Assembly: GCA_963773665.1 (NCBI GenBank)
Contig: CAVZBZ010000002.1
Location: 372,001 to 436,000 of the forward strand
Origin: DATJLY01 sp963773665
Lineage (GTDB): Bacteria; Pseudomonadota; Alphaproteobacteria; ATCC43930; CGMCC-115725
Direction: 5' to 3'
DNA: 64,000 bases
The notes beneath the pieces were generated by a model. The model was not told the DNA's origin. It did no database searches and was given only the letters and a program-made list of their open reading frames with translations. Below are positions 20,504-28,496 of the stretch, one piece after another (within the stretch, counting starts at the first letter, position 1; each line of letters opens with the position of its first letter). The position numbers were made by a program, and so were the translations under genes.

Positions 20504-21556
20504 GAGCGGGATTGAATTAGGCGGGACCATATCCGGAGTTGCTGAAGTAGTTTGAGCATTCTTGCGGCGTGAAGCTGCCGAGAAGCTGTCCGATGGCTTC
20601 GGTCACGGCGTCGAAGCTTCGCGCGGCGGTTTTGCGCAGCAAGTGTTTGAGCTTGGCGAAGAGCTGTTCGATGGGGTTGAGGTCGGGCGAGTATTTCGGC
20701 AGGAGGATGAGCTTGGCGCCGACGGCACGGATGGCGTGACGGACGGCGCGTCCCTTGTGGCTGCCGAGATTGTCCATGATGACGATGTCGCCCGGTCTCA
20801 GGGTCGGGACGAGAACCTTCTCGACATAGGTCCGGAAGGTCTGGCCGTTGATCGGGGCATCGAGCAGCCAGGGCGCGTCGATACGATCGTGCCGCAGCGC
20901 GGCCAGGAAGGTCATGGTCTTCCAGCGCGCCTGCGGCACCTTGGCGCGCAGCCGCCGGCCGCGCGGTCCCCATCCCCGGAGCGGGGCCATGTTGTCCTTG
21001 GTCCAGGTCTCATCGATGAAGACCAGGCGCGCCGGTTCAATCCGCCTCTGACGCGCTTTCCACTGCGCTCGCCGTCTCGCCACGTCGGGGCGATCCTGTT
21101 CGCTGGCGAGCACGGTTTTTTTTGAAGCTCAACTCCTCGGCGTGAACGAACGTCCAGACCGCGGTGTAATCGGCCTTGAGGCCGCGCCCGGCGAGTTCGC
21201 GGACAAGCCCGCGCAAAGTGAAATCGCGCTCGCGAATGCGCTCGCGCAGCCAAACCTCATGCTCGTCCCGGATCGCCTTCGGCTTGTGCCCGCCCATCTG
21301 TCCCGGCACCACGCTCCCCGTCTCCCGGAAGCGCCGCACCCAGGCGATCGCCGTGCTCACGCCAACCCCGAACCGCGACGCCGCTTCATGCCGCGACAGC
21401 CCCTCGTTCTCGACCGCCGCAACAACCCGCTCGCGAAGATCCATCGAATAAGGTTTTGCCATTCATGCCGGCCCCCTTCGCCCAGCCAGCATGTTGAATC
21501 AGAAACGCCCCCGATTCGGGAATCCCCAATCAACTCCGGCCAAAACAATCCCGCTC
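20504..21556 (-). mobile_element. IS630-family insertion sequence, copy 2
   Basis: The element is 1053 bp, with GAGCGGGATTG inverted repeats and TA duplications at 20502-20503 and 21557-21558. It sits between the convergent MFS and MipA/OmpV genes. The TA target belongs to the TAG stop codon of the MipA/OmpV gene. Because the element begins with G, that stop is kept. Only about three substitutions separate it from copy 1. Confidence 0.92.
20517..21462 (-). CDS. IS630 family transposase, two frames joined at an A8 tract (copy 2)
   Basis: Same organisation as copy 1: the helix-turn-helix frame from 21462, the DDE frame ending at 20517, and a shared run of eight A residues (complement of ~21116-21123) at which one base must be skipped. 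The C-terminus reads YFSNSGYGPA here against YFRNSGYGPA in copy 1, one of very few differences. The catalytic residues in FIDETW, VIMDNLG and NPIEQLF are intact, so it should be active. Confidence 0.88.
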
Positions 21557-22395
21557 TAGAACTCGTAGCCGAGGATGAGCGAGAGGCCGAACTGGTCCTT
21601 CGCCGTGACGATCGGGCTGTTGGCCGCGGAACCGACGAGGCGTTCGTAGGCGGCATCGCCGTCGAGGAACCAATTGTCGGTGAAGTGATAGACGGCATTG
21701 GCCGCGAGCGTCGCGTTCTTCATGCCGCCATTCGCCTGGTAGAACGGCAGATGCTGGACCGATCCCAGCGCCTGCGCCCGGTCAACGCCGAAATAGGCCG
21801 CCATGTATTTCCCGTTGGCGAAGGTCACGCCCGGGCCCACGAACACGACGAGCGTTTCGGTGCCGGCCACCGCCATATAGGCGTCGAGATCGCCGATCAC
21901 GCCCTCGTGGCCGCCGATCGCGTGGCGCAGGTCGGCGGTAAAGACGAACGGCACATAGCTCGCCTCGGCGAAGAGCCGCGGCTCCGCCGCCGGCTCGACA
22001 TTGCCGAGACCCTGGGTCCGCTCGGCGATGTGCGGATTGCGGCCGGTGTCGTAGCCGACCGCGATGCCGGCGCGATAGGTATCGCCGCGCAGCAGGTTGA
22101 CGCCAAGCCCGTCGCCGCTCGACAGGAAGGCGATGTCGCGATAGCGCAGATCGAAGGCGGGCGCCGGCACGATGCGAACGTGGTCGTCGCCCTCGTAGCG
22201 CGGCATCGCCGCCACGCCTAAGCCGAGCGATGCGCTCCACTCCGGCACCGGTCCGCCCAGCGGCGTCAGCACGACGCCGGCGTCATTCTGCCAATAGGCG
22301 AAGGGGGAGGGGGTTTGCGCCGCGGAGGGCGAAGCCGATCCGAGCAAGGCGAGCGCCAAGGCTGCGACGCAGCAACGAAATGCCGGAAAATTCAT
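21556..22395 (-). CDS. MipA/OmpV family outer-membrane protein
   Basis: A 279-residue protein with a signal peptide (FRCCVAALALALLGSASPSAAQ). The family layout of alternating beta strands is present: an N-terminal WSASLGLGVAAMPRYEGDD block, repeated aromatic-rich strands such as YRDIAFLSSGDGLGVNLLRGDTYRAGIAVGYDTGR, and a C-terminal phenylalanine after LGYEF, as outer-membrane barrels require. MipA was described as a scaffold for murein enzymes and OmpV as a porin-like protein. Which applies here is unknown. Its TAG stop is formed with the first base of IS630 copy 2. The alpha/beta hydrolase gene ends 15 bases upstream of its start. Confidence 0.88.
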   Translation of the reverse strand: MNFPAFRCCVAALALALLGSASPSAAQTPSPFAYWQNDAGVVLTPLGGPVPEWSASLGLGVAAMPRYEGDDHVRIVPAPAFDLRYRDIAFLSSGDGLGVNLLRGDTYRAGIAVGYDTGRNPHIAERTQGLGNVEPAAEPRLFAEASYVPFVFTADLRHAIGGHEGVIGDLDAYMAVAGTETLVVFVGPGVTFANGKYMAAYFGVDRAQALGSVQHLPFYQANGGMKNATLAANAVYHFTDNWFLDGDAAYERLVGSAANSPIVTAKDQFGLSLILGYEF

Positions 22396-22409
22396 GGACA
22401 ACGTGCTTC

Positions 22410-23099
22410 CTACGCAAGGGCGGACAGCAGCAGCCGCGTCAATTCCTCGGGCATGTCGAGCTGCACGAGGTGCGTGCACGGCAGCGTGTAAACCTGCCAG
22501 CCCGGCGCGTTCTTGAGCTTCTCGTAGAATTGCGTGAAGGTCGTGGGCTGCGGATCGTTGGCATAGATGTAGATGCGTTTCCTCACGCGGTCGATGCCGC
22601 CCGTGAGCTTGATCGGCTGCGTCAGCGTCGCTTTCGGCTGCGGCGTGAGCAGCGCCGCGCGCAAGGCCCATTTCTCGGGCGCGATGCCGAAGGCGGAGGG
22701 CGGCGGCGGCGGAACGCCGATGCCGTCGCCCGGCTGCACCCGCCCCGGCGCGGTCAGGTGCGCGGCCGCCTGGCCGTTCTCGGGCACGAAGGCGTCGAGA
22801 TAGACGAGTGCCGCGATCTTGTCGGGCACCGCGTCGGCGACGCCGGTGATGACCATGCCGCCATAAGAATGGCCGACCAGCACGATGTTCGACAATTCCT
22901 CGTACTTGATGACGCCGAGGATATCGCGGATGTGCGTGTCGAGATCGATCTCGGCGCTGAGGAGATGAGAGCGCTCACCGACGCCGGTCAGCGTGGGCCT
23001 ATAGGCCTCGTGCCCGGCGCGGCGCAGATTGGCCGCGATGCCCTTGAACGACCAGCCGCCGCTCCACGCGCCGTGAACGAGTAAATAGGTCGCCATCAT
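22410..23099 (-). CDS. Alpha/beta hydrolase (esterase-like)
   Basis: A 229-residue alpha/beta-fold hydrolase. The oxyanion start is YLLVHGAWSGGWSFKG, and the nucleophile elbow GHSYGGMVITG lies near residue 75. The acid is probably in the EDL-like segment around YIYANDPQP, and the catalytic His in LPCTHLVQLDMPEEL. This arrangement resembles plant methyl-esterase/hydroxynitrile-lyase relatives common in soil bacteria. The substrate is unknown. Its ATG (two in tandem, GGAGGGG before them) overlaps the stop of the flavoenzyme gene as ATGA, so the two form one transcription unit. Confidence 0.85.
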   Translation of the reverse strand: MMATYLLVHGAWSGGWSFKGIAANLRRAGHEAYRPTLTGVGERSHLLSAEIDLDTHIRDILGVIKYEELSNIVLVGHSYGGMVITGVADAVPDKIAALVYLDAFVPENGQAAAHLTAPGRVQPGDGIGVPPPPPSAFGIAPEKWALRAALLTPQPKATLTQPIKLTGGIDRVRKRIYIYANDPQPTTFTQFYEKLKNAPGWQVYTLPCTHLVQLDMPEELTRLLLSALA

Positions 23100-24376
23100 C
23101 CCCTCCGCACGGTTTCGCGCTCCGGCGCCAGCGTCGCGATCGCCTGCTCGGCCGCCGCGACGGCGGTCAGGAAGGCGCCGTGCGCGGTGCCGAAGAAATT
23201 GATGGAGCACGCCTCGCCGGCGAAATAGAGGCGCCCATCGACCGGCGCGGCCAGCGTGAGCCGGTCGTCGGCATGGCCGGGCAGCGCGCAGGAATAGGAG
23301 CCGTTGGCGAATTCGTCGCCGACCCAGCAGGATTGCGCGATGGGCTTGAGCCGCCGCCTGATGTCGCCGCCGAACAGACCCGCCAGCTCGTCGAGCGCGA
23401 AGGCCACCATCGCCGCGCCGTCGTCCGCCTCGAGATCGCGCGCCAGAGTGCCGCCGAAATAGCCCTCGATCGCGGGCCAGCCATGCGGGCGGATCTGGTA
23501 GCCGGCCGTGCGCACGCGATCGGTCGCGCCGATGAGATGGCGGTCGCGCGGCATATCGTCGACCGCGCCCTCGATCGCGAGAAAAAGCTTGTTGGCGATG
23601 CCGAGCGGCAGGCCCGCCGCGGCCGCAAGCTTTTCCGGCAGCGCCGGCACGAAGCGGATCGCCTCGCGCGCCAGAAGGTTCGTCGGGATCGTGACGATGG
23701 CCGCGCGGGCAGTCACGTCGCCGCGGTTGGTCGCGAGCGTGATCGTCCGGCCGCGATGGTCGATGCGCTCGACGCGCGTGCCATAGCTGACCGCAAGCGC
23801 TGCGCCATAAGTCGAAACGAGCGTGCCGTAGCCTTCGAGGACGCGCCAGTTGAGCATGTCGTTCTCGTAGCGCGCGTGGTCCTTGACCGAGACGCGTTCG
23901 AGCTCGGTCCCGTTCGCCCAGGTGCTGATCGCGCCGATGAGGCCGTTCCACCGTCCGCCCGGCTCGAGCAGTTGGGATTCCGCGAGATCGCCCGGTCCCT
24001 CGGCCGCGCGCTCGCACCGCTCGTCGAACGCTTCGCGCGCCGCGAACCAGTCGTGCTGCGCCGCCTCGCCGAAATGCCACGACACGCGCGCGCCCCAGTT
24101 GGGCAACGTCTCGTCGATCGAAAAGCCGAGCTCGCGCGCGATCCCGGTCCACGGGTTTCGCTCGGCGCTGTGCAGCCATTCGCAGCCGACATCGAGCGCG
24201 TGGCCGAGCGGCGTCGGCACGCTGTGGGCGCGGCCGCCCAGGCGGTCGCGCGCCTCGAGCACGACGACATCGAGACCGGCCTGGGCGAGACGTCGTGCCG
24301 CGGCCACGCCGGCCGCGCCCGCGCCCACCACTGCCACGTCGCAATTGCTTGACGGGATTGTCGAGTTGCTCTTCAT
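23096..24376 (-). CDS. Flavin monoamine oxidase-like FAD-dependent oxidoreductase
   Basis: A 426-residue flavoprotein. The N-terminal dinucleotide-binding fold (VAVVGAGAAGVAAARRLAQAG, then VVVLEARDRLGGRAHS) is textbook for amine oxidases. The C-terminal FAD segment is GRLYFAGEACSINFFGTAHGAFLTAVAAAEQA. Polyamine or monoamine oxidation is the family's common activity. The natural substrate here is open. It is translationally coupled to the esterase-like gene downstream and divergent from a small membrane peptide gene. Confidence 0.87.
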   Translation of the reverse strand: MKSNSTIPSSNCDVAVVGAGAAGVAAARRLAQAGLDVVVLEARDRLGGRAHSVPTPLGHALDVGCEWLHSAERNPWTGIARELGFSIDETLPNWGARVSWHFGEAAQHDWFAAREAFDERCERAAEGPGDLAESQLLEPGGRWNGLIGAISTWANGTELERVSVKDHARYENDMLNWRVLEGYGTLVSTYGAALAVSYGTRVERIDHRGRTITLATNRGDVTARAAIVTIPTNLLAREAIRFVPALPEKLAAAAGLPLGIANKLFLAIEGAVDDMPRDRHLIGATDRVRTAGYQIRPHGWPAIEGYFGGTLARDLEADDGAAMVAFALDELAGLFGGDIRRRLKPIAQSCWVGDEFANGSYSCALPGHADDRLTLAAPVDGRLYFAGEACSINFFGTAHGAFLTAVAAAEQAIATLAPERETVRRG

Positions 24377-24419
24377 GCCGTCATTCTACCTTCCGCCTGG
24401 ACGCGCCGCGAGGGACCCT

Positions 24420-24599
24420 ATGCCAGATGAGCCAACGCCGAACGCCGCCGCCGCTCCGGCGGGCCTGCTGCACGAGCGCTGCGACGATGTCCTGGCGCGC
24501 GTGCTCGGCCGCGACCTCATGACCGCGACGATTCGCCTCGTGCTGCTGCTCGCGGTGACCGCGGCGATCCTCGCGACCATCGCGGCGCTCGTGGGCTGA
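24420..24599 (+). CDS. Small membrane protein (59 aa), hypothetical
   Basis: ATG 24420 opens 59 codons. The N-terminal half is acidic and alanine-rich (PDEPTPNAAAAPAG). The second half is one clear membrane span (IRLVLLLAVTAAILATIAALVG) reaching the C-terminus, as in tail-anchored peptides. It precedes the GTG-start hydrolase by six bases and may be its co-translated leader gene. No homology can be asserted. Confidence 0.45.
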   Translation: MPDEPTPNAAAAPAGLLHERCDDVLARVLGRDLMTATIRLVLLLAVTAAILATIAALVG

Positions 24600-24605
24600 A
24601 GCGCG

Positions 24606-25382
24606 GTGGCGGTTGCCCTTGCCCATGCCGAATGGGGTTCGGGCCCGCCCGTCATCGTGCTGCACGGCCTGTTCGGGTCGGCCCAGAACTGGGCGACGAT
24701 CGGGCGGCGGCTCGGCGCGCGTTTCCGCGTTCTGGTGCCCGATCTGCGCAACCATGGCGCCTCGCCCTGGGCGCGGCCGATGGACTATGAAGCGATGGCG
24801 GCGGATGTCGCTTCCTTCATGGCGGCGCAGGACATCGAAGCGGCACCCCTCATCGGCCACAGCATGGGCGGCAAGGCGGCGATGGTTCTGGCGCTCACCG
24901 CGCCCGAGCGGGTCCGGCGCCTCGTCGTGGTCGATATCGCGCCCCTCGCGCGTCCGGCCGTGCTCGACCCCTATATCGAGGCGATGGCGAGCCTCGACCT
25001 TGCGCGCCTCGCCCGGCGCGGCGCGGCCGATGCCGCGCTGAAGCCGCGTATTCCCGACGACGCCGTGCGGAATTTTCTGCTGCAGAACCTGGTTGCGGCC
25101 GATGGCGGCTTGCGCTGGCGCATCAATCTCGCGGTTCTGCGCGACGACATGCCGAAGATCGCCGGCTTTCCCGAGTTTCCGCCGGGCGCCGTCTATCGCG
25201 GGCCGACCCTGGCGGTGCGCGGCGCTGCGTCCGATTATGTCGATGACGAAGGGCTTGCCGCGTTCGCAAAAATGTTTCCCGGCTTCCGCCTCGTGACGTT
25301 GCCCGGCGCCGGCCATTGGGTCCAGGCCGAAGCGCCCGATGCGTTCCTCGCCGCGGTGACGCCGTTCCTCGCGGAACCCTAG
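24606..25382 (+). CDS. Alpha/beta hydrolase (YbfF/ABHD11-like esterase)
   Basis: A 258-residue hydrolase. HGLFGSAQNWATIGRRLG near residue 20 gives the oxyanion hole and VPDLRNHGASPWA follows. The nucleophile lies in LIGHSMGGKAAMVLAL (~residue 80), and the catalytic His in LPGAGHWVQAEAPDAF (~residue 240). This spacing, and RNHG(A/R)S in particular, is typical of the YbfF-ABHD11 group, which acts on short acyl-CoA or carboxyl esters in vitro. Translation begins at GTG 24606. The gene is followed after 32 bases by the inositol-phosphatase-like gene on the same strand. Confidence 0.85.
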   Translation: MAVALAHAEWGSGPPVIVLHGLFGSAQNWATIGRRLGARFRVLVPDLRNHGASPWARPMDYEAMAADVASFMAAQDIEAAPLIGHSMGGKAAMVLALTAPERVRRLVVVDIAPLARPAVLDPYIEAMASLDLARLARRGAADAALKPRIPDDAVRNFLLQNLVAADGGLRWRINLAVLRDDMPKIAGFPEFPPGAVYRGPTLAVRGAASDYVDDEGLAAFAKMFPGFRLVTLPGAGHWVQAEAPDAFLAAVTPFLAEP

Positions 25383-25414
25383 CCGTTTGCCCGGTGGATG
25401 GTTAGATATGGGCT

Positions 25415-26239
25415 GTGACTGAAGTCATGCCCGACCTCGATACCATCGCCCGCATCATCCGCGAAACGTCCGCCGCCGAGATCCTGCCGCGCTTCCGCGC
25501 GCTCGAACCGGGCGATATCCGCGAGAAGAAGCCGGGCGATCTCGTCACCGTGGCCGACATCGCGGCCGAGCGCCGTCTCATCGCGGAACTGGCGAACGCC
25601 GCGCCCAACACGGTGGCGCTCGGCGAGGAAAGCGTCGCCGAAGATCCGGCCCGGCTCGATCTGCTGTCGGGCGAGGCGCCGGTCTGGGTGATCGATCCGA
25701 TCGACGGCACCGGCAATTTCGCCAAGGGCGTGCCGCGCTTTGCCGTGATCGTGGCTTATGTCGAGCGCGGCGTGGTCGAGGCCGGCTGGATCTACCATCC
25801 GCTGAGCGACGCGATGGTGGTGGCGCGGCGCGGCGGCGGGGCGTGGAGCGGCGGGCGGCGTGTAACCGTGGTGGCAGGGGCGCAGGGCAAAAACCTCGTC
25901 GGCTCGGCCTATGGCCGGACGCCGGCGGGCGTGCGCATGCAGAAGGCGCTCGACGAAAGCGGCAAGGTCGGCGCCGTGCAGAACCGCGGCTGCAGCGGGC
26001 TCGAATACATGGAGCTGGCGCTGGGCGAGGCGCATTTCTCGCTGCACTCGCGCTCGCTGCCGTGGGATCACGCGGCCGGCATGCTGATTGCGGCGGAAGC
26101 GGGCGGCCTCGCGTCGTTCCTCGACGGCAGCGCTTACGATCCGCGCATTCTCGACCGCAAGCCGTTCGCCACGGCGAACGAGGAAGCATGGCGCGTCGTC
26201 GCCGAAATCGCGACGGCGCCCGCGCCGGCCGGGGCCTGA
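25415..26239 (+). CDS. Inositol monophosphatase family protein
   Basis: A 274-residue Mg-dependent, Li-sensitive-type phosphatase fold. The metal-binding signature DPIDGTGNFAKGVPRF lies near residue 94, preceded by the Glu pair in ALGEESV (~70). The second signature WDHAAGMLIAAEAGG is near residue 213. In bacteria such proteins dephosphorylate inositol phosphates, 3'-phosphoadenosine 5'-phosphate or histidinol phosphate. The sequence does not decide. The start is GTG 25415, with ATG 25427 an alternative. The next gene starts two bases after its stop. Confidence 0.88.
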   Translation: MTEVMPDLDTIARIIRETSAAEILPRFRALEPGDIREKKPGDLVTVADIAAERRLIAELANAAPNTVALGEESVAEDPARLDLLSGEAPVWVIDPIDGTGNFAKGVPRFAVIVAYVERGVVEAGWIYHPLSDAMVVARRGGGAWSGGRRVTVVAGAQGKNLVGSAYGRTPAGVRMQKALDESGKVGAVQNRGCSGLEYMELALGEAHFSLHSRSLPWDHAAGMLIAAEAGGLASFLDGSAYDPRILDRKPFATANEEAWRVVAEIATAPAPAGA

Positions 26240-26241
26240 GC

Positions 26242-27093
26242 ATGGCGGATCTTGCCGGCAAGCTCTGCGTCATCACCGGCGGCACCTCGGGCATTGGATT
26301 GGCCGCCGCGGAAAAGTTTTTGGGCCTGGGCGCCGATCTTGTCGTCGTGGGGCGGGATCCGGCGCGGGCCGCCGCCTCCAGCGCGCGACTGCGCTCGCTG
26401 CGCCCCAGTGCGCGCGTGACGGTGCTGCTCGCCGACATGGCGTTGCACTCCGAGCAGCGCCGGATTGCCGCGGAGTTGACGGCGCTGCCGCGGATCGACG
26501 TGCTGCTCAACAACGCCGGCGCCATCTTCACCCGGCGCACTGCGACCGCGGACGGGCTCGAGCGCACCTTCGCCTTGAACCACATGGGCTATTACGTGCT
26601 GACGCGGCTTCTCGAGGCGAAGCTGCGCGCCTCGGCGCCGATGCGGATCGTCAATGTCGCCTCGGGCGCCCATCGCGGCGGGCGGTTAGATTTCGACGAT
26701 CTGCAGATGACGCGGAGCTATGACGGCTGGCGGGCCTACCGCAATTCGAAGCTGTGCAACATCCTGTTCACGCGCGAGCTGGCGCGGCGGCTCGCCGGTA
26801 CCGGCGTCACCGCGAACTGCCTGCATCCGGGCTTCGTCGCCAGCCGCTTCGGCGACAACAATCGCGGGCTTTTCCGCGCCGGGCTCGGCGTCGCCAAGCA
26901 TATCTTCGCCCTTTCGGTCGATGAGGGCGCCGAGACGCCGGTCTATTGCGCGACCTCGCCCGACCTCGACGGCGTGAACGGTCTCTATTTCGGCAAGTGC
27001 CGCCCGGACGAACCCTCCGCCGCCGCCCAGGACGACGCAGCCGCCCTCCGCCTCTGGCAGGAAAGCGCGCGCATCGCGGGGCTGCCGGCGTAG
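26242..27093 (+). CDS. Short-chain dehydrogenase (retinol-dehydrogenase-like SDR)
   Basis: A 283-residue classical SDR. The cofactor loop is ITGGTSGIGLAAAEKF (residues ~12-27) and NNAG is near residue 93. The catalytic Ser is in VNVASGAHRG (~140) and the Tyr-Lys pair in AYRNSKLCNILF (~169-173). VxVGRDPARA after beta-2 suggests NADP preference. The domain order and the LHPGFVASRF segment resemble eukaryotic RDH/WW-oxidoreductase-like SDRs. The physiological substrate is unknown. ATG 26242 is two bases after the phosphatase stop, indicating an operon. Confidence 0.88.
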   Translation: MADLAGKLCVITGGTSGIGLAAAEKFLGLGADLVVVGRDPARAAASSARLRSLRPSARVTVLLADMALHSEQRRIAAELTALPRIDVLLNNAGAIFTRRTATADGLERTFALNHMGYYVLTRLLEAKLRASAPMRIVNVASGAHRGGRLDFDDLQMTRSYDGWRAYRNSKLCNILFTRELARRLAGTGVTANCLHPGFVASRFGDNNRGLFRAGLGVAKHIFALSVDEGAETPVYCATSPDLDGVNGLYFGKCRPDEPSAAAQDDAAALRLWQESARIAGLPA

Positions 27094-27124
27094 CGGGAGG
27101 GTGAGGTTGGGGCGCCGGCTTTTG

Positions 27125-27260
27125 CCGAACGAACCCAATTTTGCGTCCGGCAATGCCGTTGACGGATGTACGCTATTGTGCTATATTATTGCGTACATGA
27201 ATTGACAAACCGGGGTGCCGGAAAGCGCACGGCGCGAATTTGCGAAACGAACCCAATTTT
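27125..27260 (+). repeat. Two further copies of the CCGAACGAA-CCCAATT dispersed repeat
   Basis: Copies lie at 27125-27142 and 27242-27260 (the second begins GCGAAACGAA). Together with the three after recA there are five in the window. All lie in gene-free DNA downstream of a coding region. Between the two copies lies the promoter-like palindrome described separately. Confidence 0.55.
27159..27198 (+). promoter_or_regulatory. Strong promoter with overlapping operator-like palindrome, no gene attached
   Basis: TTGACG (27159-27164), 17 bases, TATATT (27182-27187) is a near-consensus sigma-70 promoter. A perfect 8-bp inverted repeat, ATGTACGC (27166-27173) and GCGTACAT (27191-27198), brackets the -10 element, as an autoregulated operator would. 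The first ATG after it (27197) ends at once. No intact gene follows in this orientation before the convergent dioxygenase stop at 27379. Confidence 0.5.
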
Positions 27261-27265
27261 CGGTA

Positions 27266-27326
27266 CGTCCTTCGACTACGCGCTACGATGAGCGAAGCGG
27301 GGGACAGCGCGCGAAGTCGAAGGACG
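27266..27326. repeat. Perfect 12-bp inverted repeat
   Basis: CGTCCTTCGACT (27266-27277) and AGTCGAAGGACG (27315-27326) form a stem with a 37-base loop. It resembles intergenic palindromic repeats of soil alphaproteobacteria and sits directly after a copy of the 17-base repeat. It could act as a bidirectional terminator but lacks a T tract. Confidence 0.5.
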
Positions 27327-27378
27327 CAAGGTGTATCGAACTGACGAAATTACAATGCCTTACGGATAAAACCGAACG

Positions 27379-28449
27379 TCAGTTCGGAGGAAACACCGCG
27401 AAGCACTTGTCGGACTGGAAGATGAAGGTCTCGAAATAATCGAGGATGTCCGGCTTGCGGTCGAGCGCGGCCATCGCGCCGGCAAGCACGTGCCAGTTCA
27501 GCAGCTCGTGGTGGCCGGCCGCCTCGACGTCTTCGATCTTGCGCTTGCGCCAGGTCTCGTAGTCGCCCTTCTTGAGCGCGTCGTACATCATGCGGTCGGA
27601 CTGGAAGTCCGGGAGCACATAGCCGGTGTTGGTCGACAAGAAACAGTGCGACCAGCTCGACGACGCCATGATGACGGTGCGGTAGGGGCTCTCGGCCAAG
27701 GTCTCCGCCATCCGCTTGCCGACCTCGTAGCAGAGCGCGGGATTGGGGCCCGGGGGATCGGGCAGCCCGTGCTCTTCCGGCTCCTTGAAGAGATGCGCGA
27801 AGGCGCCGCCGGCGCTGATGACGGCGCTGCCATAGCAGTTGACGTGGAACGGGACGACCGGGTGCTCAAACCCTTTGCGCTCGGCATCGAGGTAGAGGAC
27901 CGTGTAGTTGAAGCCGTGCGCCAGGATTTCCGAGTGCAGCAGCTTGTAGGCATAGGGCATGGCGACGCCGCGATTGAGGAGGCCGGTGGTGAGGTACTTC
28001 GCGCCCTCGCGGTGGCCGTGGATCTTCATCTTCCAGTCGTGCGGCTCGCCCCAGTAATTGGGCCGCTTGGCCGCGAAGCCGTGGTTCCAGGGTTCCTGCA
28101 CGAAATCGTCGTCGAGCCCATAGACGCAGAACGGCGGGATGATGGTTTCCTTGAAGTTCTCGTACTGGTCGTCGGCGATGATGACGATGAAGTCGGGCTT
28201 GAACGCGTCGATGACCTCGCGCTGCTTCTTGAAGCTCTTCCAGCAGCGCTCGCGATAGCGCTTGCCGGCCGAGAGCCCCATGTCGTTGCCGACCTCGTCG
28301 AGCATGCCGGGCGGCCAGTTGCGCTTGTCCTTCCACTTGGGATCGATCCGCGGCGCATTGATGATGGTCTGCCAGGTCTGGGCGAAGTTCTCGTCGGTGC
28401 CCGTCAGCGAGGGGTGATGCGTCGTGCCGATCCCCAGGATTTCGCCCAT
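27379..28449 (-). CDS. LigB-type (class III) extradiol ring-cleavage dioxygenase subunit
   Basis: A 356-residue protein of the LigB superfamily, non-haem Fe(II) enzymes that open catechol-type rings. The N-terminal MGEILGIGTTHHPSL (His11, His12) and the later ASSSWSHCFLS (His) supply family-type metal or acid-base residues. VIIADDQYENFKETIIPPFCVYG is the characteristic central block. It stands alone: no alpha subunit, hydratase or aldolase of a meta-cleavage pathway is adjacent, so the substrate (protocatechuate, gallate or another phenol) is unknown. ATG 28449 is divergent from the DnaJ-like gene. Confidence 0.8.
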   Translation of the reverse strand: MGEILGIGTTHHPSLTGTDENFAQTWQTIINAPRIDPKWKDKRNWPPGMLDEVGNDMGLSAGKRYRERCWKSFKKQREVIDAFKPDFIVIIADDQYENFKETIIPPFCVYGLDDDFVQEPWNHGFAAKRPNYWGEPHDWKMKIHGHREGAKYLTTGLLNRGVAMPYAYKLLHSEILAHGFNYTVLYLDAERKGFEHPVVPFHVNCYGSAVISAGGAFAHLFKEPEEHGLPDPPGPNPALCYEVGKRMAETLAESPYRTVIMASSSWSHCFLSTNTGYVLPDFQSDRMMYDALKKGDYETWRKRKIEDVEAAGHHELLNWHVLAGAMAALDRKPDILDYFETFIFQSDKCFAVFPPN

Positions 28450-28496
28450 GGCAATGCTCCTTGCGCAGGTTTTGCAACAGTCTATATGGTCCGGCG

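Noticed and set aside
22410..24344. A 644-residue protein covering the flavoenzyme and esterase regions
   Set aside because: The first part is a shadow frame of the amine-oxidase-like gene. Only the part from the tandem ATG at 23099 has hydrolase motifs.
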